Notes: a model not told the origin generated them from the sequence alone. Shown: positions 20,725 through 30,068, numbered from the stretch's first letter. The stretch: DNA of 64,000 nucleotides from Siminovitchia terrae (GCF_003605405.2 NZ_QYTW02000007.1:95006-159005); one strand, 5' to 3'. Made by a program: numbers and translations.

Positions 20725-20812
20725 GAGTTAAGGAATTTGGTTTACGCACCGCGTTCATCTGAAGTCTAGTATGAAAGGTAGAGTTACTAAAAAAAAGATC
20801 GGGGACAAAGCA

Positions 20813-21121
20813 ATGGATATTTCAAGTATGCAAAAATATGCCAAAAAGTTTAGTGAAGAAAAGGGGTTCGATGTCAATACTATCCAAACTCGAACGCTGT
20901 ATTTAATGACTGAGGTTGGGGAATTGGCAAAAGAAATTTTGAGCATTTCTTTCTATCCAACAGAGGAAAAAGTGCGACTTGCAAAGGAAAATATAGGTTT
21001 GGAGATGTATGATATCTTCTACAATATTTTAGATCTTGCCAACCAACTAGATATAGAATTGGAAGAAGCATGTCACAAAAAGATGGAGATCAATAAAAAC
21101 AGAATCTGGTGTGAAAGATAA
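20813..21121 (+). CDS. MazG-like nucleotide pyrophosphohydrolase
   Basis: 102 residues from ATG 20813 (GGGGAC upstream); an ATG at 20771 adds 14 residues with a weaker RBS. The helical all-alpha NTPase pattern is seen: LMTEVGELAKEIL (ExxE) and LEMYDIFYNILDLANQL (ExxxD). It probably hydrolyses nucleoside triphosphates or related nucleotides. A terminator follows. Confidence 0.75.
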   Translation: MDISSMQKYAKKFSEEKGFDVNTIQTRTLYLMTEVGELAKEILSISFYPTEEKVRLAKENIGLEMYDIFYNILDLANQLDIELEEACHKKMEINKNRIWCER

Positions 21122-21139
21122 GCCAAGTCGAACAAATAC

Positions 21140-21182
21140 AAAGAGCCTCGGATCCTGATTATTGGGATAGTGGCTCTTTATG
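21140..21182 (+). terminator. Rho-independent terminator
   Basis: AAAGAGCC pairs with GGCTCTTT around an internal CGGATCC / GGGATAG segment. Confidence 0.7.
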
Positions 21183-21229
21183 ACTTGAAAATCTGGTATC
21201 TGGGTTCCATAGAGACATTCATAGACGAT

Positions 21230-21385
21230 TTACTCCAAGTTATAAACTGCGCGTATCCAAACTACTTCTGAAACATTGGTTGTGATTGGGCGGACGTACT
21301 TTCCTGGTTTACAGACGCCACCCTTAATACGGTCGATGACTCGATTATGTCACATTGGCCTTCTGTCAGTACGATTTATTTTCAT
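21230..21385 (-). pseudogene. Small broken ORF, family unknown
   Basis: ATG 21385 with a strong AAAGGGGGAGAG site opens MKINRTDRRPM, then TGA, then continues in the same frame as HNRVIDRIKGGVCKPG and VSEVVWIRAVYNLE to a TAA. The strong RBS and coherent frame around one stop suggest a short gene of about 50 codons inactivated by a point mutation. The rest of 21386-21601 shows no gene. Confidence 0.45.
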
Positions 21386-21601
21386 CAATTGATACTCTCC
21401 CCCTTTAAATGTTTGAATAAAATTGCTCATCCATATTGGATTGCTAAAAAAAGACTTTTATGGATGTTTATAAACAATCCATTTATCGATATACTGTCAT
21501 GGTGTTCTCAATACATGCATTAGTTTTTAAACCTGGTATCCACTGCTATACAGGTCTCCAACTTAAATATCATACAAATCAGGTTTAGAGGAGGGAGAAA
21601 A

Positions 21602-23194
21602 ATGTTTAAAGTTTTAGTGTCAGATCCCATTAGCGATTTTGGTTTGCAGCAACTGAGAAACGCAGAGGATATTAAGGTCACAAAATTGTCGGGGCTAAGC
21701 GAAGAAGAGCTTATTTCAATTATCAATGAATATGATGCATTGCTCGTCCGTTCTCAAACAAAAGTGACTCGGAATATCTTGAAGGCCGGCATCAATTTGA
21801 AGGTCGTTGGCTGCGCAGGAGTTGGCGTCGACAACATTGATTTAGACGGAGCAACGATCCTAGGGATTGTTGTGGTCAATGCGCCAGACGGAAATACGGT
21901 TTCGACGTGTGAGCATACTTTTGCAATGATGATGGCATTGGCTCGGCATGTACCGCAAGCCAATGCCAAAACAGTTTCCGGGGTGTGGGATCGTAAATCA
22001 TTCCTTGGCGTTGAACTGCAAAATAAGACACTCGGTGTCCTTGGGCTTGGCCGTATCGGAATTGAAGTGGCTAAACGCGCGGCAGCGTTTGGTATGATAG
22101 TTATTGGCCACGATCCCTTTATGTCGGAGGAACGGGCGAGAAAATTGGGCATCAAGCTAACGACTGTAGATGAAATTCTGAGAACAGCTGATTTCATAAC
22201 TCTTCATACTCCGCTAAAAAGAGAATCAAATTATATGATTGCCAAGCCACAATTCGATGTAATGAAACCGGGAATGCATATTATCAACTGCTACCAGGGT
22301 GGAATTATTGATGAGGGTGACCTCGTTAATGCGCTTGACGAAGGAATTTTGGCAGGGGCAGCTTTTGATGTATTTGAAAAGGAGCCGCCAACGCGAGATC
22401 ACCCCTTTTTAAAACATCCAAAGATTATTGTTACACCGCATTTGAGTGCTTCCACTTTGGAAGCACAAGAGAATGTTGCCATTGATGTTTCCAAGCAAGT
22501 AATCAATATATTGCGAAATGAACCCTTTAAAAATGCAGTCAATATGCAGACGATTTCCAGCGATCACCTGAACAGATTACACCCCTACTTTACGTTGAGC
22601 GAACAACTTGGAAAATCGCTTGCTCAAATGACCGATGGTGCAGTACGTGATGTTACAGTGGGGTGTGCAGGTGATCTCGCTGAACTAGACACTTCACCAC
22701 TTATACCCTATGTACTGAAGGGCATACTTTCTCACCATCTTGGGGCAGAACATGTCAATATTGTCAATGCTACTCATTTAGCGAAAGAACGTGACCTTAA
22801 CTTTGTAACCCAAAAGTCACTATTATCCCAAAGTTCGTCAAATGAAATTATGATACGTATGAAGACGACTAAAGAGGAGAAATCGGTAAGAGGGTCTCTG
22901 CTTCCTGAACTAGGGGAACGCCTTGTTCAAATCGGTCCTTATCCGGTTGATATTCCTCCTTCAGGACAAGTTTTATTAATTTCACAGATGGACAGGCCGG
23001 GGATTATTGGACGGGTTGGAAGAGTGCTCGGTAGAAGCGGCATTAATATTGTCACGATGCAAGTGGGTCGCAACAAAATTGGTAATTCAGCGTTAATGAT
23101 TTTAAAAATCGATAAAAAGGCACCCAAAAACGTGATTGAAGAATTATACATGATACCAGAAATCAGACGTGTACGAGAAATATCTTTTGACTGA
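21602..23194 (+). CDS. serA: D-3-phosphoglycerate dehydrogenase
   Basis: 530 residues, the long form with an allosteric substrate-binding domain and a C-terminal ACT domain. The NAD-binding GLGRIGIEVAKRA and the catalytic DEGDLVNAL and PHLSAST (His) segments are clear. ATG follows GGAGGGAGAAAA. It catalyses the first step of serine synthesis and is normally inhibited by serine through the ACT domain. It pairs with serC (17206) and glyA (9133). Confidence 0.95.
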   Translation: MFKVLVSDPISDFGLQQLRNAEDIKVTKLSGLSEEELISIINEYDALLVRSQTKVTRNILKAGINLKVVGCAGVGVDNIDLDGATILGIVVVNAPDGNTVSTCEHTFAMMMALARHVPQANAKTVSGVWDRKSFLGVELQNKTLGVLGLGRIGIEVAKRAAAFGMIVIGHDPFMSEERARKLGIKLTTVDEILRTADFITLHTPLKRESNYMIAKPQFDVMKPGMHIINCYQGGIIDEGDLVNALDEGILAGAAFDVFEKEPPTRDHPFLKHPKIIVTPHLSASTLEAQENVAIDVSKQVINILRNEPFKNAVNMQTISSDHLNRLHPYFTLSEQLGKSLAQMTDGAVRDVTVGCAGDLAELDTSPLIPYVLKGILSHHLGAEHVNIVNATHLAKERDLNFVTQKSLLSQSSSNEIMIRMKTTKEEKSVRGSLLPELGERLVQIGPYPVDIPPSGQVLLISQMDRPGIIGRVGRVLGRSGINIVTMQVGRNKIGNSALMILKIDKKAPKNVIEELYMIPEIRRVREISFD

Positions 23195-23819
23195 AAATTC
23201 CTAACATAGAAAGCGTGCTAGTTTTGTTTATTAGTTGAGTTTTAAATGTTTAATAATCCAAACCACAATAAGTTTACAGTGTCCAAATAAACACGGACAA
23301 TGAGCAGAAAGATGTGAAAACTGGGCCATTTTAGTCAGGGAGAATCTTGAATCTGTTTGGCAACTAGCATGAGCCAGGTAAAAAACCCCCATATGAATTA
23401 TTTGAGAAGAGCTTTTTTCATGATGTATTTGCCGTGGATAGCATGCATCTAGGATAGAGCACCTTCTCTTTTTTTGAGACATTCACCTTATTTTCTGTGT
23501 GAAATATTTTACGGATATAGTCAGTAAAATGACCAGGTTTTGGCATTAAGCTGCAAGTCATCACCATTGACGAAAAATTGGCTAGTGATTTATCCTATAG
23601 GAATATGGTGAGAAAGCAAAAGGGAAGAAATGAAATAACATTGCCCAAAGTGTAGTCCTCCTCTGCTATACAAAGGTTTCGCAAACCAATGTCGGGCAGA
23701 GGAGGATTCCATATAAACCTCCCCATGAATGGACGATATAAATGTTGCTTAAAAAAATGCTCATATATAATTGAGAATTTTTTAAATATCCTCTATTAGT
23801 TAACCTTCTCTCTCCTATT
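23195..23819. other. Intergenic stretch with decayed coding and a cruciform
   Basis: At 23656-23706 TCCTCCTCTGC and GCAGAGGAGGA bracket an inner GGTTTCGCAAACC hairpin. Short protein-like pieces (for example PYELFEKSFFHDVFAVDSMHLG near 23390, split by stops, and ITIDEKLASDLSYRN near 23560) hint at a decayed gene, possibly a transposase, but I could not assign it. Confidence 0.4.
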
Positions 23820-24077
23820 TTAATTTCCCTGCAGTGAATCTGTTGTATTGATCTCTAACGGCTGATTATCTAAGAGAAATTGAGCTGTGTTTAGTGCTCT
23901 TGGGCTAGGATTGGAATAAATTTTCTTGAAATGAACATTCTATAATCGTTCTTTTAACCATTTGGCTTGTTGTATACCTATGTCTGTATGAGTAGGAGTA
24001 GATTTCATATGACCTTGTATTTCTTTCACAATCCATTTTGTTTGGCTGTGGCGTGTCAAATTTAAAGTTGTTTTCAT
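23820..24077 (-). pseudogene. Broken histidine-phosphatase (phosphoglycerate mutase-like) gene
   Basis: The start ATG overlaps the hisC stop as ATGA, so the two were translationally coupled. The product starts LTRHSQTKW (normally the catalytic RHG motif) and has DIGIQQAKWLKERL, then TAG, then SNPSPRALNTAQFLL in the same frame, then a stop at codon 86 of a normal ~190. The RHG-to-RHS change, the stop and the truncation make it dead. In some bacteria this family serves as phosphoserine phosphatase, which would complete serine synthesis with serA and serC; that is inference. Confidence 0.8.
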
Positions 24078-25180
24078 GACTTCATGATTTCCCCTAACCC
24101 CTGGATAAAGACCTCGTTTTCAAATTTTGTTCCAACTGAAACGCGAATATGGCAAGGAAGATTCCAAGTGCCACCATATCGAACAATAATTCCTTTGTCC
24201 AACAGTTGCTCATATACTGATTTTGCATTTGGCCCGAGCTCTACTAGAACGAAATTGCTCATACTTTCAATGAACGGAAGACTAAGCTCTTTGAATGCAC
24301 GGTAAAGTTGTTTCCGCCCTTTGATATTCGATTGAAGAGACAAGTGGACATGCTCATCATCGTGTATAGCTGCTGCAGCCGCAACCTGCGCCAGTGCATT
24401 AACATTAAATGGTTCCTTTACTTTTAGAATATGTTGGATAATGAACTCCGGGACTGCCCCAAAACCGACCCGTAATCCAGCTAGTCCATATACCTTAGAA
24501 AAAGTCTGAAGCACGACAATAGGGTAACCAGCACGAACAAATTCCAGTCCGTTTGTATAATCTTCAGCCACAGCGTATTGACTGTATGCCGTATCAAGCA
24601 AAACAAGAACATCTTTTGGCAGGGCCTCCAGAAGGTGTTGTAAGTTAGCTTTCGATAAGTAGGTTCCGGTAGGGTTGTTTGGTGAACAGATACAAATTAT
24701 TTTGGTTCTCTCGGTAACCTTTTCTATCATCGTGTCTACATTAAAAGTGTAGTTTTCGCCAAGTGGTACTTTAATGATATTTGCCCCCATAAGATTCGCC
24801 CCGAATTCATACTCGCTAAAAGATGGGGAGGGTATGATAATCTCATCGCCGGGTTCGAGAAATGACTCAGATACGAGTGTAATCAGTTCATCTCCGCCAT
24901 TCGTAATGATCAATTGTTCCGGTTTCACATCTAACTTTGAGGCAATCTCCTTCCTCAAAATCGATGTATTTGCATCCGGATAACGATGAATATCAGTTAA
25001 TGAATGATTGAGGGCTTTCAATGCATAAGGTGAAGGTCCCAGCGGATTTTCGTTAGAAGCCAATTTAATGACTTGAGCTAAACCCCGCTCGCTTTGAAGC
25101 TCCCAAATCGGCTTTCCCGGCAAATAAGGCTGGATGTTCTGTATGGTTTCCCGTGCTCTAATCTCTATGTTTTCAGACAT
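24074..25180 (-). CDS. hisC: Histidinol-phosphate aminotransferase-type enzyme
   Basis: 368 residues of fold-type I class II aminotransferase: LASNENPLGPSP, NGGDELI, SPNNPTGTYL, and the PLP lysine in QTFSKVYGLAGLRVG. It transfers the amino group to imidazole-acetol phosphate, and relatives also handle aromatic amino acids. ATG follows CGGGGAGATGTGTC. It stands apart from any his operon and was coupled to a phosphatase gene, so a role outside histidine synthesis is possible. Confidence 0.88.
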   Translation of the reverse strand: MSENIEIRARETIQNIQPYLPGKPIWELQSERGLAQVIKLASNENPLGPSPYALKALNHSLTDIHRYPDANTSILRKEIASKLDVKPEQLIITNGGDELITLVSESFLEPGDEIIIPSPSFSEYEFGANLMGANIIKVPLGENYTFNVDTMIEKVTERTKIICICSPNNPTGTYLSKANLQHLLEALPKDVLVLLDTAYSQYAVAEDYTNGLEFVRAGYPIVVLQTFSKVYGLAGLRVGFGAVPEFIIQHILKVKEPFNVNALAQVAAAAAIHDDEHVHLSLQSNIKGRKQLYRAFKELSLPFIESMSNFVLVELGPNAKSVYEQLLDKGIIVRYGGTWNLPCHIRVSVGTKFENEVFIQGLGEIMKS

Positions 25181-25366
25181 GACACATCTCCCCGCGACAT
25201 ATTTTCAAAACTTTTCTTACTATTATTGTAAGCCTTCCTTAATATGAAGTAACCATCCAATCATTTTCCTTTTAAACAGTCCATATTTAATGATATATTG
25301 TTGGTCTGAATATACCATTTAAAAAAATGATATATTTTAATTCGGTAATTTTGTATGTTAGTTTAA
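25181..25366. other. hisC promoter region
   Basis: AT-rich sequence between hisC (minus) and the next structured element; no gene seen. Confidence 0.4.
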
Positions 25367-25542
25367 CTTCATTCTGCAGAAGTCTCCCACTTCTGTAAGT
25401 GGTGAGATGAAAGCCTATTGGTATTCCATTCAGTGGGGGTTCAAACCCCGGCTGAATAAAGTAAAAGCCTCCGGCGGATGCCACAGATTTTCAGAGGAAA
25501 TTTATCGAGCGAAGCTCGATAAAATCTGGGCGCAAATTTGAT
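25367..25542 (+). repeat. Structured TTTAA-targeted element, copy 2 (truncated 3' hairpin)
   Basis: Preceded by TTTAA (25362-25366), it has all the inner hairpins but ends GGGCGCAAATTTGAT, lacking about 13 bases (TACGCCAAGGCGC) of the last hairpin. Confidence 0.9.
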
Positions 25543-25754
25543 AATTGGAGGTAAAACCAACCAGTTATTTCAAGAAGGATAAGGATCGTATTGCTATCTA
25601 TGAGGAACGTATATCAAAGAAAAATTGGAAATCGAATTAGGGTAAGAAAAAAGTTTGCATATTAAGACCCTACTAAATTAACGACAGCGATTCCAGAGTA
25701 AGACAAAAGCTGTTATTTCTTTATTACTGATTAATTTGTTAGGAAGGTGATTAG
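25543..25754. other. Intergenic stretch with coding-like fragment
   Basis: Just after the element, TSYFKKDKDRIAIYEERISKKNW reads open (shown here in two parts TSYFKKDKDRIAIY and EERISKKNW) and then stops; family not recognised. Confidence 0.3.
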
Positions 25755-26048
25755 ATGAAATTTACTTGTCCTTGTTGTGGTTATAAAACATTAGATGGTG
25801 AACCCCCCGGAACATATGATATTTGTGAGATTTGTTTTTGGGAAGATGACGAGGTTCAATTTAATGATCCCGATTATGAAAGTGGTGCAAACACACCTTC
25901 TTTAAGGAAAGCACAGAGAAATTACATTGAATTTGGGGCTTGTGAGGAAAGGTGTATTGAATTTGTAAGAAAACCAAACAAAAAAGATGAAAAAGATCAA
26001 AATTGGAAACCACCCCGTTCTAATTGTATAATATTAACAAAGGGGTGA
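25755..26048 (+). CDS. CPCC-family cysteine-rich protein
   Basis: 97 residues opening KFTCPCCGYKTLDGEPPGTYDIC, here as TCPCCGY and YDICEICFWEDD, the signature of the CPCC family of small zinc-ribbon-like proteins. ATG follows AGGAAGGTGATTAG. The family is often next to polymorphic-toxin immunity genes or in small accessory units; the exact function is unknown. The stop is followed 5 bases later by the next gene's start. Confidence 0.8.
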   Translation: MKFTCPCCGYKTLDGEPPGTYDICEICFWEDDEVQFNDPDYESGANTPSLRKAQRNYIEFGACEERCIEFVRKPNKKDEKDQNWKPPRSNCIILTKG

Positions 26049-26053
26049 TTTTG

Positions 26054-26494
26054 TTGGACAACGTTCCAAAGGTAAGGAAAATAATGCTTGATGAGGAAAT
26101 TGACGAGCAGGAGTTTGTAGGTATATTCAATAGCATTTACAAGCACGAATGCTATATTTATGCAATCATACCTGAATGGGAAGATGAACTTTTTAATAGT
26201 CTGTCAAACGATTTTATTATAGTAAACAAGATCTCGTTCCCTTTAGTAAGGATTTTCCCAAGAACCATAAGATTTTTAGGATATGTGATAGATAGTAAAA
26301 AACAATACGTCTTCGAGTTTTACTTACGGTCTACAACAATGGATTTCTTAGTATTTTCAGAGTCGGATATATCTCCCCATTTAAATAACATAAACAAGAA
26401 AAACATAGACTTTTATAAAATGTTTGAATCAAATCAAATCCCCCACATTACCATTGGTCCTGATGGTCAATGGCTAAATATAGTTGAATATTGA
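26054..26494 (+). CDS. Hypothetical protein, paralogue fragment elsewhere in window
   Basis: 146 residues from TTG 26054 behind AAAGGGGTGA. No known family recognised; its C-terminus MDFLVFSESD...TIGPDGQWLN matches the 52-codon fragment at 37634-37789 almost residue by residue. It directly follows the CPCC gene, so the two may form a pair, perhaps immunity-like. That role is only suggested by context. Confidence 0.65.
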   Translation: MDNVPKVRKIMLDEEIDEQEFVGIFNSIYKHECYIYAIIPEWEDELFNSLSNDFIIVNKISFPLVRIFPRTIRFLGYVIDSKKQYVFEFYLRSTTMDFLVFSESDISPHLNNINKKNIDFYKMFESNQIPHITIGPDGQWLNIVEY

Positions 26495-26513
26495 AGTAAT
26501 TTCTTATTCAAGA

Positions 26514-26572
26514 ATCGGGCGCATTACTAGTAATGGCGCTTTATTATATTAATCGGGCCATTTTACGGAATA
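26514..26572 (+). repeat. GGGCGC/GGGCC module after the 26054 gene
   Basis: ATCGGGCGCATTAC TA GTAATGGCGC forms a near-perfect hairpin, then TTTATTATATTA, then ATCGGGCCATTTTACGGAATAA. The module separates the gene from a broken acetyltransferase and could also act as a terminator. Confidence 0.7.
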
Positions 26573-26604
26573 ATGCTTATAGTAAAAAAAGTAAACGGGG
26601 GAAT

Positions 26605-26974
26605 GTGATTGAGGATGATCTTCCTATTTTTTTCAAGCATCAACAGGACCGTGAAGCAAACCATATGGCTGCCTTTACGAGTAAGGATCCTAATGATTGG
26701 GATAGCTTCACTACACACTGGAACAAAATTCTTACGGATAGGGATATTATTAAGCAAACGATCATTGTCGAAAATACCGTAGTTGGACATGTTCTACGTT
26801 TCGAGCAGTTCGGAGAACCTTAGGTTAGGAAAGGAATATTGGGGTAAAGGAATCGCAACCAACGCTTTACGGGAATTTCTAAAACATGTTACAATTCGTC
26901 CCCTTTACGCTCGTGCCGCGAAAGATAATGCTGGATCCCTCAAGGTTCTAAAGATAAGGTGTTTGTTACGTTAA
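26605..26974 (+). pseudogene. Broken GNAT acetyltransferase (RimJ/RimL type)
   Basis: GTG 26605 follows ACGGGGGAAT. The product reads EDDLPIFFKHQQDREANHMAAF, VVGHVLRFEQFGEP, then TAG where about five codons are missing, then LGKEYWGKGIATNALREFL (the acetyl-CoA loop) and YARAAKDNAGSLKVL in another frame, and ends early before the final strand. Inactive. Confidence 0.85.
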
Positions 26975-27022
26975 CGGGTGCTTTTGGAGAACAAAGTTAT
27001 TGATATAAAGGGAGGTTTCCCC

Positions 27023-27280
27023 TTGAACAAGAAAGATATTTTAGGAGCTTTATCAATAATAACAGTGCTAATAAGTATAATTTTTTTCTTTATAGTAAGA
27101 GGGCCAAATGCAAATTTGACTTTAGGTATAAGCGTGTTTACGGTGCTTTCTGTACTTGGAATTATTTTTGCCATAACATCTAAAAAACTATGGTTTATTA
27201 TAACGGGAATTATATTAAATGGCGCTGTATTAGTGTTTGCTTATTTGCTTCTGCTTGCAATGGGAATTAGTGAGACATAA
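27023..27280 (+). CDS. Small three-helix membrane protein
   Basis: 85 residues from TTG 27023 with AAGGGAGG upstream. Three hydrophobic helices (IITVLISIIFFFIV, GISVFTVLSVLGIIFAI, IITGIILNGAVLVFAYLLLL). Function not recognised. Confidence 0.6.
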   Translation: MNKKDILGALSIITVLISIIFFFIVRGPNANLTLGISVFTVLSVLGIIFAITSKKLWFIITGIILNGAVLVFAYLLLLAMGISET

Positions 27281-27292
27281 AAATTGATCAAG

Positions 27293-27356
27293 GAATCGGG
27301 CGCTTTAGCCGAATAACTTATTCATTTATTGGGTGCCATATTGTGGAATAAATCAG
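27293..27356 (+). repeat. GGGCGC/GGGTGCC module
   Basis: ATCGGGCGCTTTAGCCGAATAA, spacer, ATTGGGTGCCATATTGTGGAATAA. Same two-part layout as at 26514, with a changed second core. Confidence 0.6.
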
Positions 27357-27407
27357 ATAAAATGGGGAACTTTGTAAAGAAATATATTTAAGCTAAAGGA
27401 GCGGAAT

Positions 27408-28004
27408 ATGGAAAATTACGTTTTTGAACACATGGCAAAAAAATATGATACAGAAGAACGAATTGAATTAGCCAAAGTTATAGTTAAGGAAGTAAGACCA
27501 GAGCTACAAAATAGTAAATCTAAATCTTTTATAGATTATGGGAGTGGTACTGGTTTAATTGGTTTGGAATTAACAGACTTGGTGGGTTCTGTTTTGTTAG
27601 TGGATTCATCAAAACAAATGTTGGAGGTTGCAAAAGAAAAAATTTCTCGCAAAGGAATTACAAACTCCAAGGTGGTTTGTTCAGATTTTACCGAAGAAAC
27701 ACCTAAACTTAAAGCAGACATAGTTTTAATGTCACTAGTTCTTCTTCATATTCCGGATACTAAAAAAATTCTACAAGAATTATTTAACGTTTTAAATAAT
27801 GGTGGCAAATTAATTATTATTGATTTTGATAAAAACGATAAAGTAAATCATCCAAAGATTCATAATGGTTTTTCCCATAAAAACCTAAAAAAAATATTAT
27901 CCGAAGTTGGATTCAAATCCATTAAAATTAAGACATTCTATCGCGGAGATTGTATTTTTATGAACCAAGATGCCGCAATGTTTATAGCCAGTAGTATAAA
28001 GTAA
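27408..28004 (+). CDS. SAM-dependent class I methyltransferase
   Basis: 198 residues. The SAM-binding motif I reads SFIDYGSGTGLIGLEL, the acidic end of strand 2 VLLVDSSKQML, and motif III DIVLMSLVLLHIPD. ATG follows AAAGGAGCGGAAT. Substrate unknown; single-gene unit flanked by GGGCGC modules. Confidence 0.85.
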   Translation: MENYVFEHMAKKYDTEERIELAKVIVKEVRPELQNSKSKSFIDYGSGTGLIGLELTDLVGSVLLVDSSKQMLEVAKEKISRKGITNSKVVCSDFTEETPKLKADIVLMSLVLLHIPDTKKILQELFNVLNNGGKLIIIDFDKNDKVNHPKIHNGFSHKNLKKILSEVGFKSIKIKTFYRGDCIFMNQDAAMFIASSIK

Positions 28005-28012
28005 CTTCTTAA

Positions 28013-28082
28013 AACAATCGGGCGATATCCTGGAACAAGGATAAGCCCTATTTTCACTTTAGGGCCAGATTGTGGAGGGGAA
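28013..28082 (+). repeat. GGGCGA/GGGCC module
   Basis: ATCGGGCGATATCC and GGATAAGCCC form a stem around TGGAACAA; then TTAGGGCCAGATTGTGGA. Located 9 bases beyond the methyltransferase stop. Confidence 0.65.
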
Positions 28083-28175
28083 AATTTAGAAGAGATTGTG
28101 AAAGAGCGTTCTTAAAAGAAAGATGCGGGTTAGTGGAAAAGAATGGTTGTATTAATCGAGGGGAGGAAATCAGGT

Positions 28176-28664
28176 ATGAATGATAAAGAGAAAATCTATT
28201 ATATACGGGGTACTGAGGAACTAAGAATGAAAAATATTCGTGCCCATAAACTTGTTCGAGAGTTTAACAATAGCTGTATTGAAGATTTCACAAAAAGAGA
28301 GGAAATTATTAAGGAATTGTTTGGAAGTGCAGGATTAAGTCCTAGTATTGAGCACAATTTTCATTGTGATCTGGGCTACAATATTCACGTTGGCGATCAT
28401 TTCTATGCTGGATATAATTGCACTATGTTAGATATGGCAGAAGTTAGGGTTGGTCATAACTGTATGATAGGTCCTAATGTAGGGATTTATACTGCTGGTC
28501 ATTCAATCGAATCCAAGGATAGGAACAAGAGTGGTTATGCAATGCCAATTAATATAGGTAATGATGTATGGATTGGCGGTAGTTGTGTTATCCTGCCTGG
28601 AGTCACTATAGGTGATAACTCAATTGTAGCTGGAAACCCAGCTAAAACACTAAGAAATATTTAA
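28176..28664 (+). CDS. Hexapeptide-repeat O-acetyltransferase (maltose/galactoside type), shortened
   Basis: 162 residues from ATG 28176 behind GGGGAGGAAATC. Maa/LacA-type features: the N-terminal helical cap (MKNIRAHKLVREFNN), NIHVGDHFYAGYNC, and the catalytic His in TAGHSIESKDR. Near the end VTIGDN runs straight into SIVAGNPAKTLRN, where relatives have about 15 more residues of beta-helix (GxGSVVTKDIP). The loss falls between two DN-containing stretches, as in a repeat-mediated deletion, so activity is uncertain. Confidence 0.8.
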   Translation: MNDKEKIYYIRGTEELRMKNIRAHKLVREFNNSCIEDFTKREEIIKELFGSAGLSPSIEHNFHCDLGYNIHVGDHFYAGYNCTMLDMAEVRVGHNCMIGPNVGIYTAGHSIESKDRNKSGYAMPINIGNDVWIGGSCVILPGVTIGDNSIVAGNPAKTLRNI

Positions 28665-28946
28665 CCTACAATACGTAATGATTCAAACTAACGGGCGTAT
28701 TTCCGGAGCAGGTTCGGAATATTGCAAATGAGGGCGCAATTCTGCTACAAAAATTGTCCTCTTTCTTAAGGTTAACGTTCTGTTGTTCAATTAACGGGCG
28801 CATTTCTGACATAAGGATTTGCGTCCTATTTTCATTATTGGGCCATTTAAATGAATAAAAAATTTATTGTAGCCATTGCACTTTGAGGGTTTATTGGAAT
28901 TTCATGCTAAACTGGTAAAGGATGTTGAAAGGACTGGTTCAAATTG
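28665..28946. repeat. Two GGGCGY modules in tandem
   Basis: At about 28690 TAACGGGCGTATTTCCG with CGGAATATTGC and GAGGGCGCAATTCTG; at about 28793 TAACGGGCGCATTTC with TGCGTCCT and ATTGGGCCATTTAAATGAATAA. No gene lies between them, as if one unit had lost its gene. Confidence 0.6.
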
Positions 28947-29379
28947 ATGGATATTCGAAAACCGACTGATTTGGAACTTAAAAAGATTTTAGCACTTTCC
29001 CCTAAAGCAGTTTTTGATGGTACATAGGGCAAAGTAAAACCGACTGATGAAAAAATAGAACAACTAGTTAAGCCACTTCTAAGTAAAGGAAGCCATTACT
29101 TAATCGCAGTAGAAGGTGATAAGATAATGGGCTGGACCCTATTAGGGGAAAATAAAGACCAGTTTACTGATAAATTGTGGATTTATTTATGAACTATTTG
29201 TTATTAATGAAATTAGGGGCAATGGAATCTCTAAACAGTTAATGAAAACAGCTATTGACCATCTAAAGCAAAATGGACACACTGAAGTGCGTCTTAGTAC
29301 TTTTTCTGGCAATAGAGCTATTAAATTGTACGAAAAAATGGGGTTTAATATTATGACAACCATGAGCCTGCAGTTATAA
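28947..29379 (+). pseudogene. Broken GNAT acetyltransferase
   Basis: ATG 28947 opens MDIRKPTDLELKKILAL, hits TAG at codon 27, continues as KVKPTDEKIEQLVKPLL and IAVEGDKIMGWTLLGENKDQ, then shifts frame to YELFVINEIRGNGISKQLM (acetyl-CoA loop) and NRAIKLYEKMGFNIM. A stop and a frameshift make it inactive. Confidence 0.85.
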
Positions 29380-29402
29380 AGAATAACCTTAGCAATAATC
29401 TC

Positions 29403-29468
29403 CAGCTAAAGGGCGCGATCATTGGAATACAGCTGTGCGAGAATCGGGCCATTTAATGGAGTAAAAAA
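29403..29468 (+). repeat. GGGCGC/GGGCC module
   Basis: TAAAGGGCGCGATCATTGGAATA, spacer, ATCGGGCCATTTAATGGAGTAA. Confidence 0.6.
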
Positions 29469-29531
29469 GGGTTTATTCGGTAGAAAACTGAAATTAAATA
29501 GGGGCTATATTTGTCTGGAAGGAGGATAACA

Positions 29532-30068
29532 ATGAATTTCGGAAATGAGTATTTGAAAGTTGTACTAGACAGATTTAAGAGTGTCAAAGATCTTGGGGAT
29601 AAGACAATAAATCAATTGTCGGAAGACGATATTCACTGGCATTTAAATGAGGCTTCAAACAGTGTTGCTGTTATAGCAAATCATTTAGGTGGAAATATGG
29701 TGTCTAGATGGTCTGACTTTTTAGTCTCGGATGGAGAAAAGTCCTACAGGAATCGTGACCAGGAATTTGAAGATGATATATCGTCAAAACAAGAAATGAT
29801 AGCAGTTTGGGAAAAGGGGTGGAATACCCTTTTTGCAACATTAAATAGCTTGGAGGATCAGGATTTATTAAAAAGTGTATATATTCGTGGTGAAAGCCAT
29901 ACGGTGTTGGAAGCGATAGAAAGACAGATGGCTCACTATGCATATCATATAGGGCAAATCGTTTATATTGGTAAGCAAATAAAAGGTGAGAATTGGGAAA
30001 GCCTTAGTATCCCCAAAGGGAAATCGAAAGAATACTTACAACAAAAGCTAAAAAAACCTAGGTCTTAA
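29532..30068 (+). CDS. DinB-like metal-binding protein (DUF1572)
   Basis: 178 residues from ATG 29532 behind AAGGAGGATAAC. Four-helix DinB/YfiT-like bundle with conserved histidines in AVIANHLGGNM (helix 2) and MAHYAYHIGQIVYIGKQI (helix 4). Members are putative metal-dependent hydrolases or thiol transferases of unknown substrate. Confidence 0.85.
   Translation: MNFGNEYLKVVLDRFKSVKDLGDKTINQLSEDDIHWHLNEASNSVAVIANHLGGNMVSRWSDFLVSDGEKSYRNRDQEFEDDISSKQEMIAVWEKGWNTLFATLNSLEDQDLLKSVYIRGESHTVLEAIERQMAHYAYHIGQIVYIGKQIKGENWESLSIPKGKSKEYLQQKLKKPRS

Noticed and set aside
21386..21601. T-box leader before serA
   Set aside because: No T-box sequence (AGGGUGGNACCGCG-like) or specifier loop is visible.
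21754..22197. 147-codon ORF antisense to serA
   Set aside because: It is a shadow of the strong serA frame, with no RBS and no family resemblance.
23231..23482. 83-codon minus-strand ORF
   Set aside because: No RBS, Cys/His/Ser-rich low-complexity composition, and plus-strand frames there look more protein-like; treated as decayed sequence.
28176..28664. Second vat-type streptogramin acetyltransferase
   Set aside because: Its N-terminal cap and TAGHSIESKDR region fit the maltose/galactoside acetyltransferase type, not Vat.
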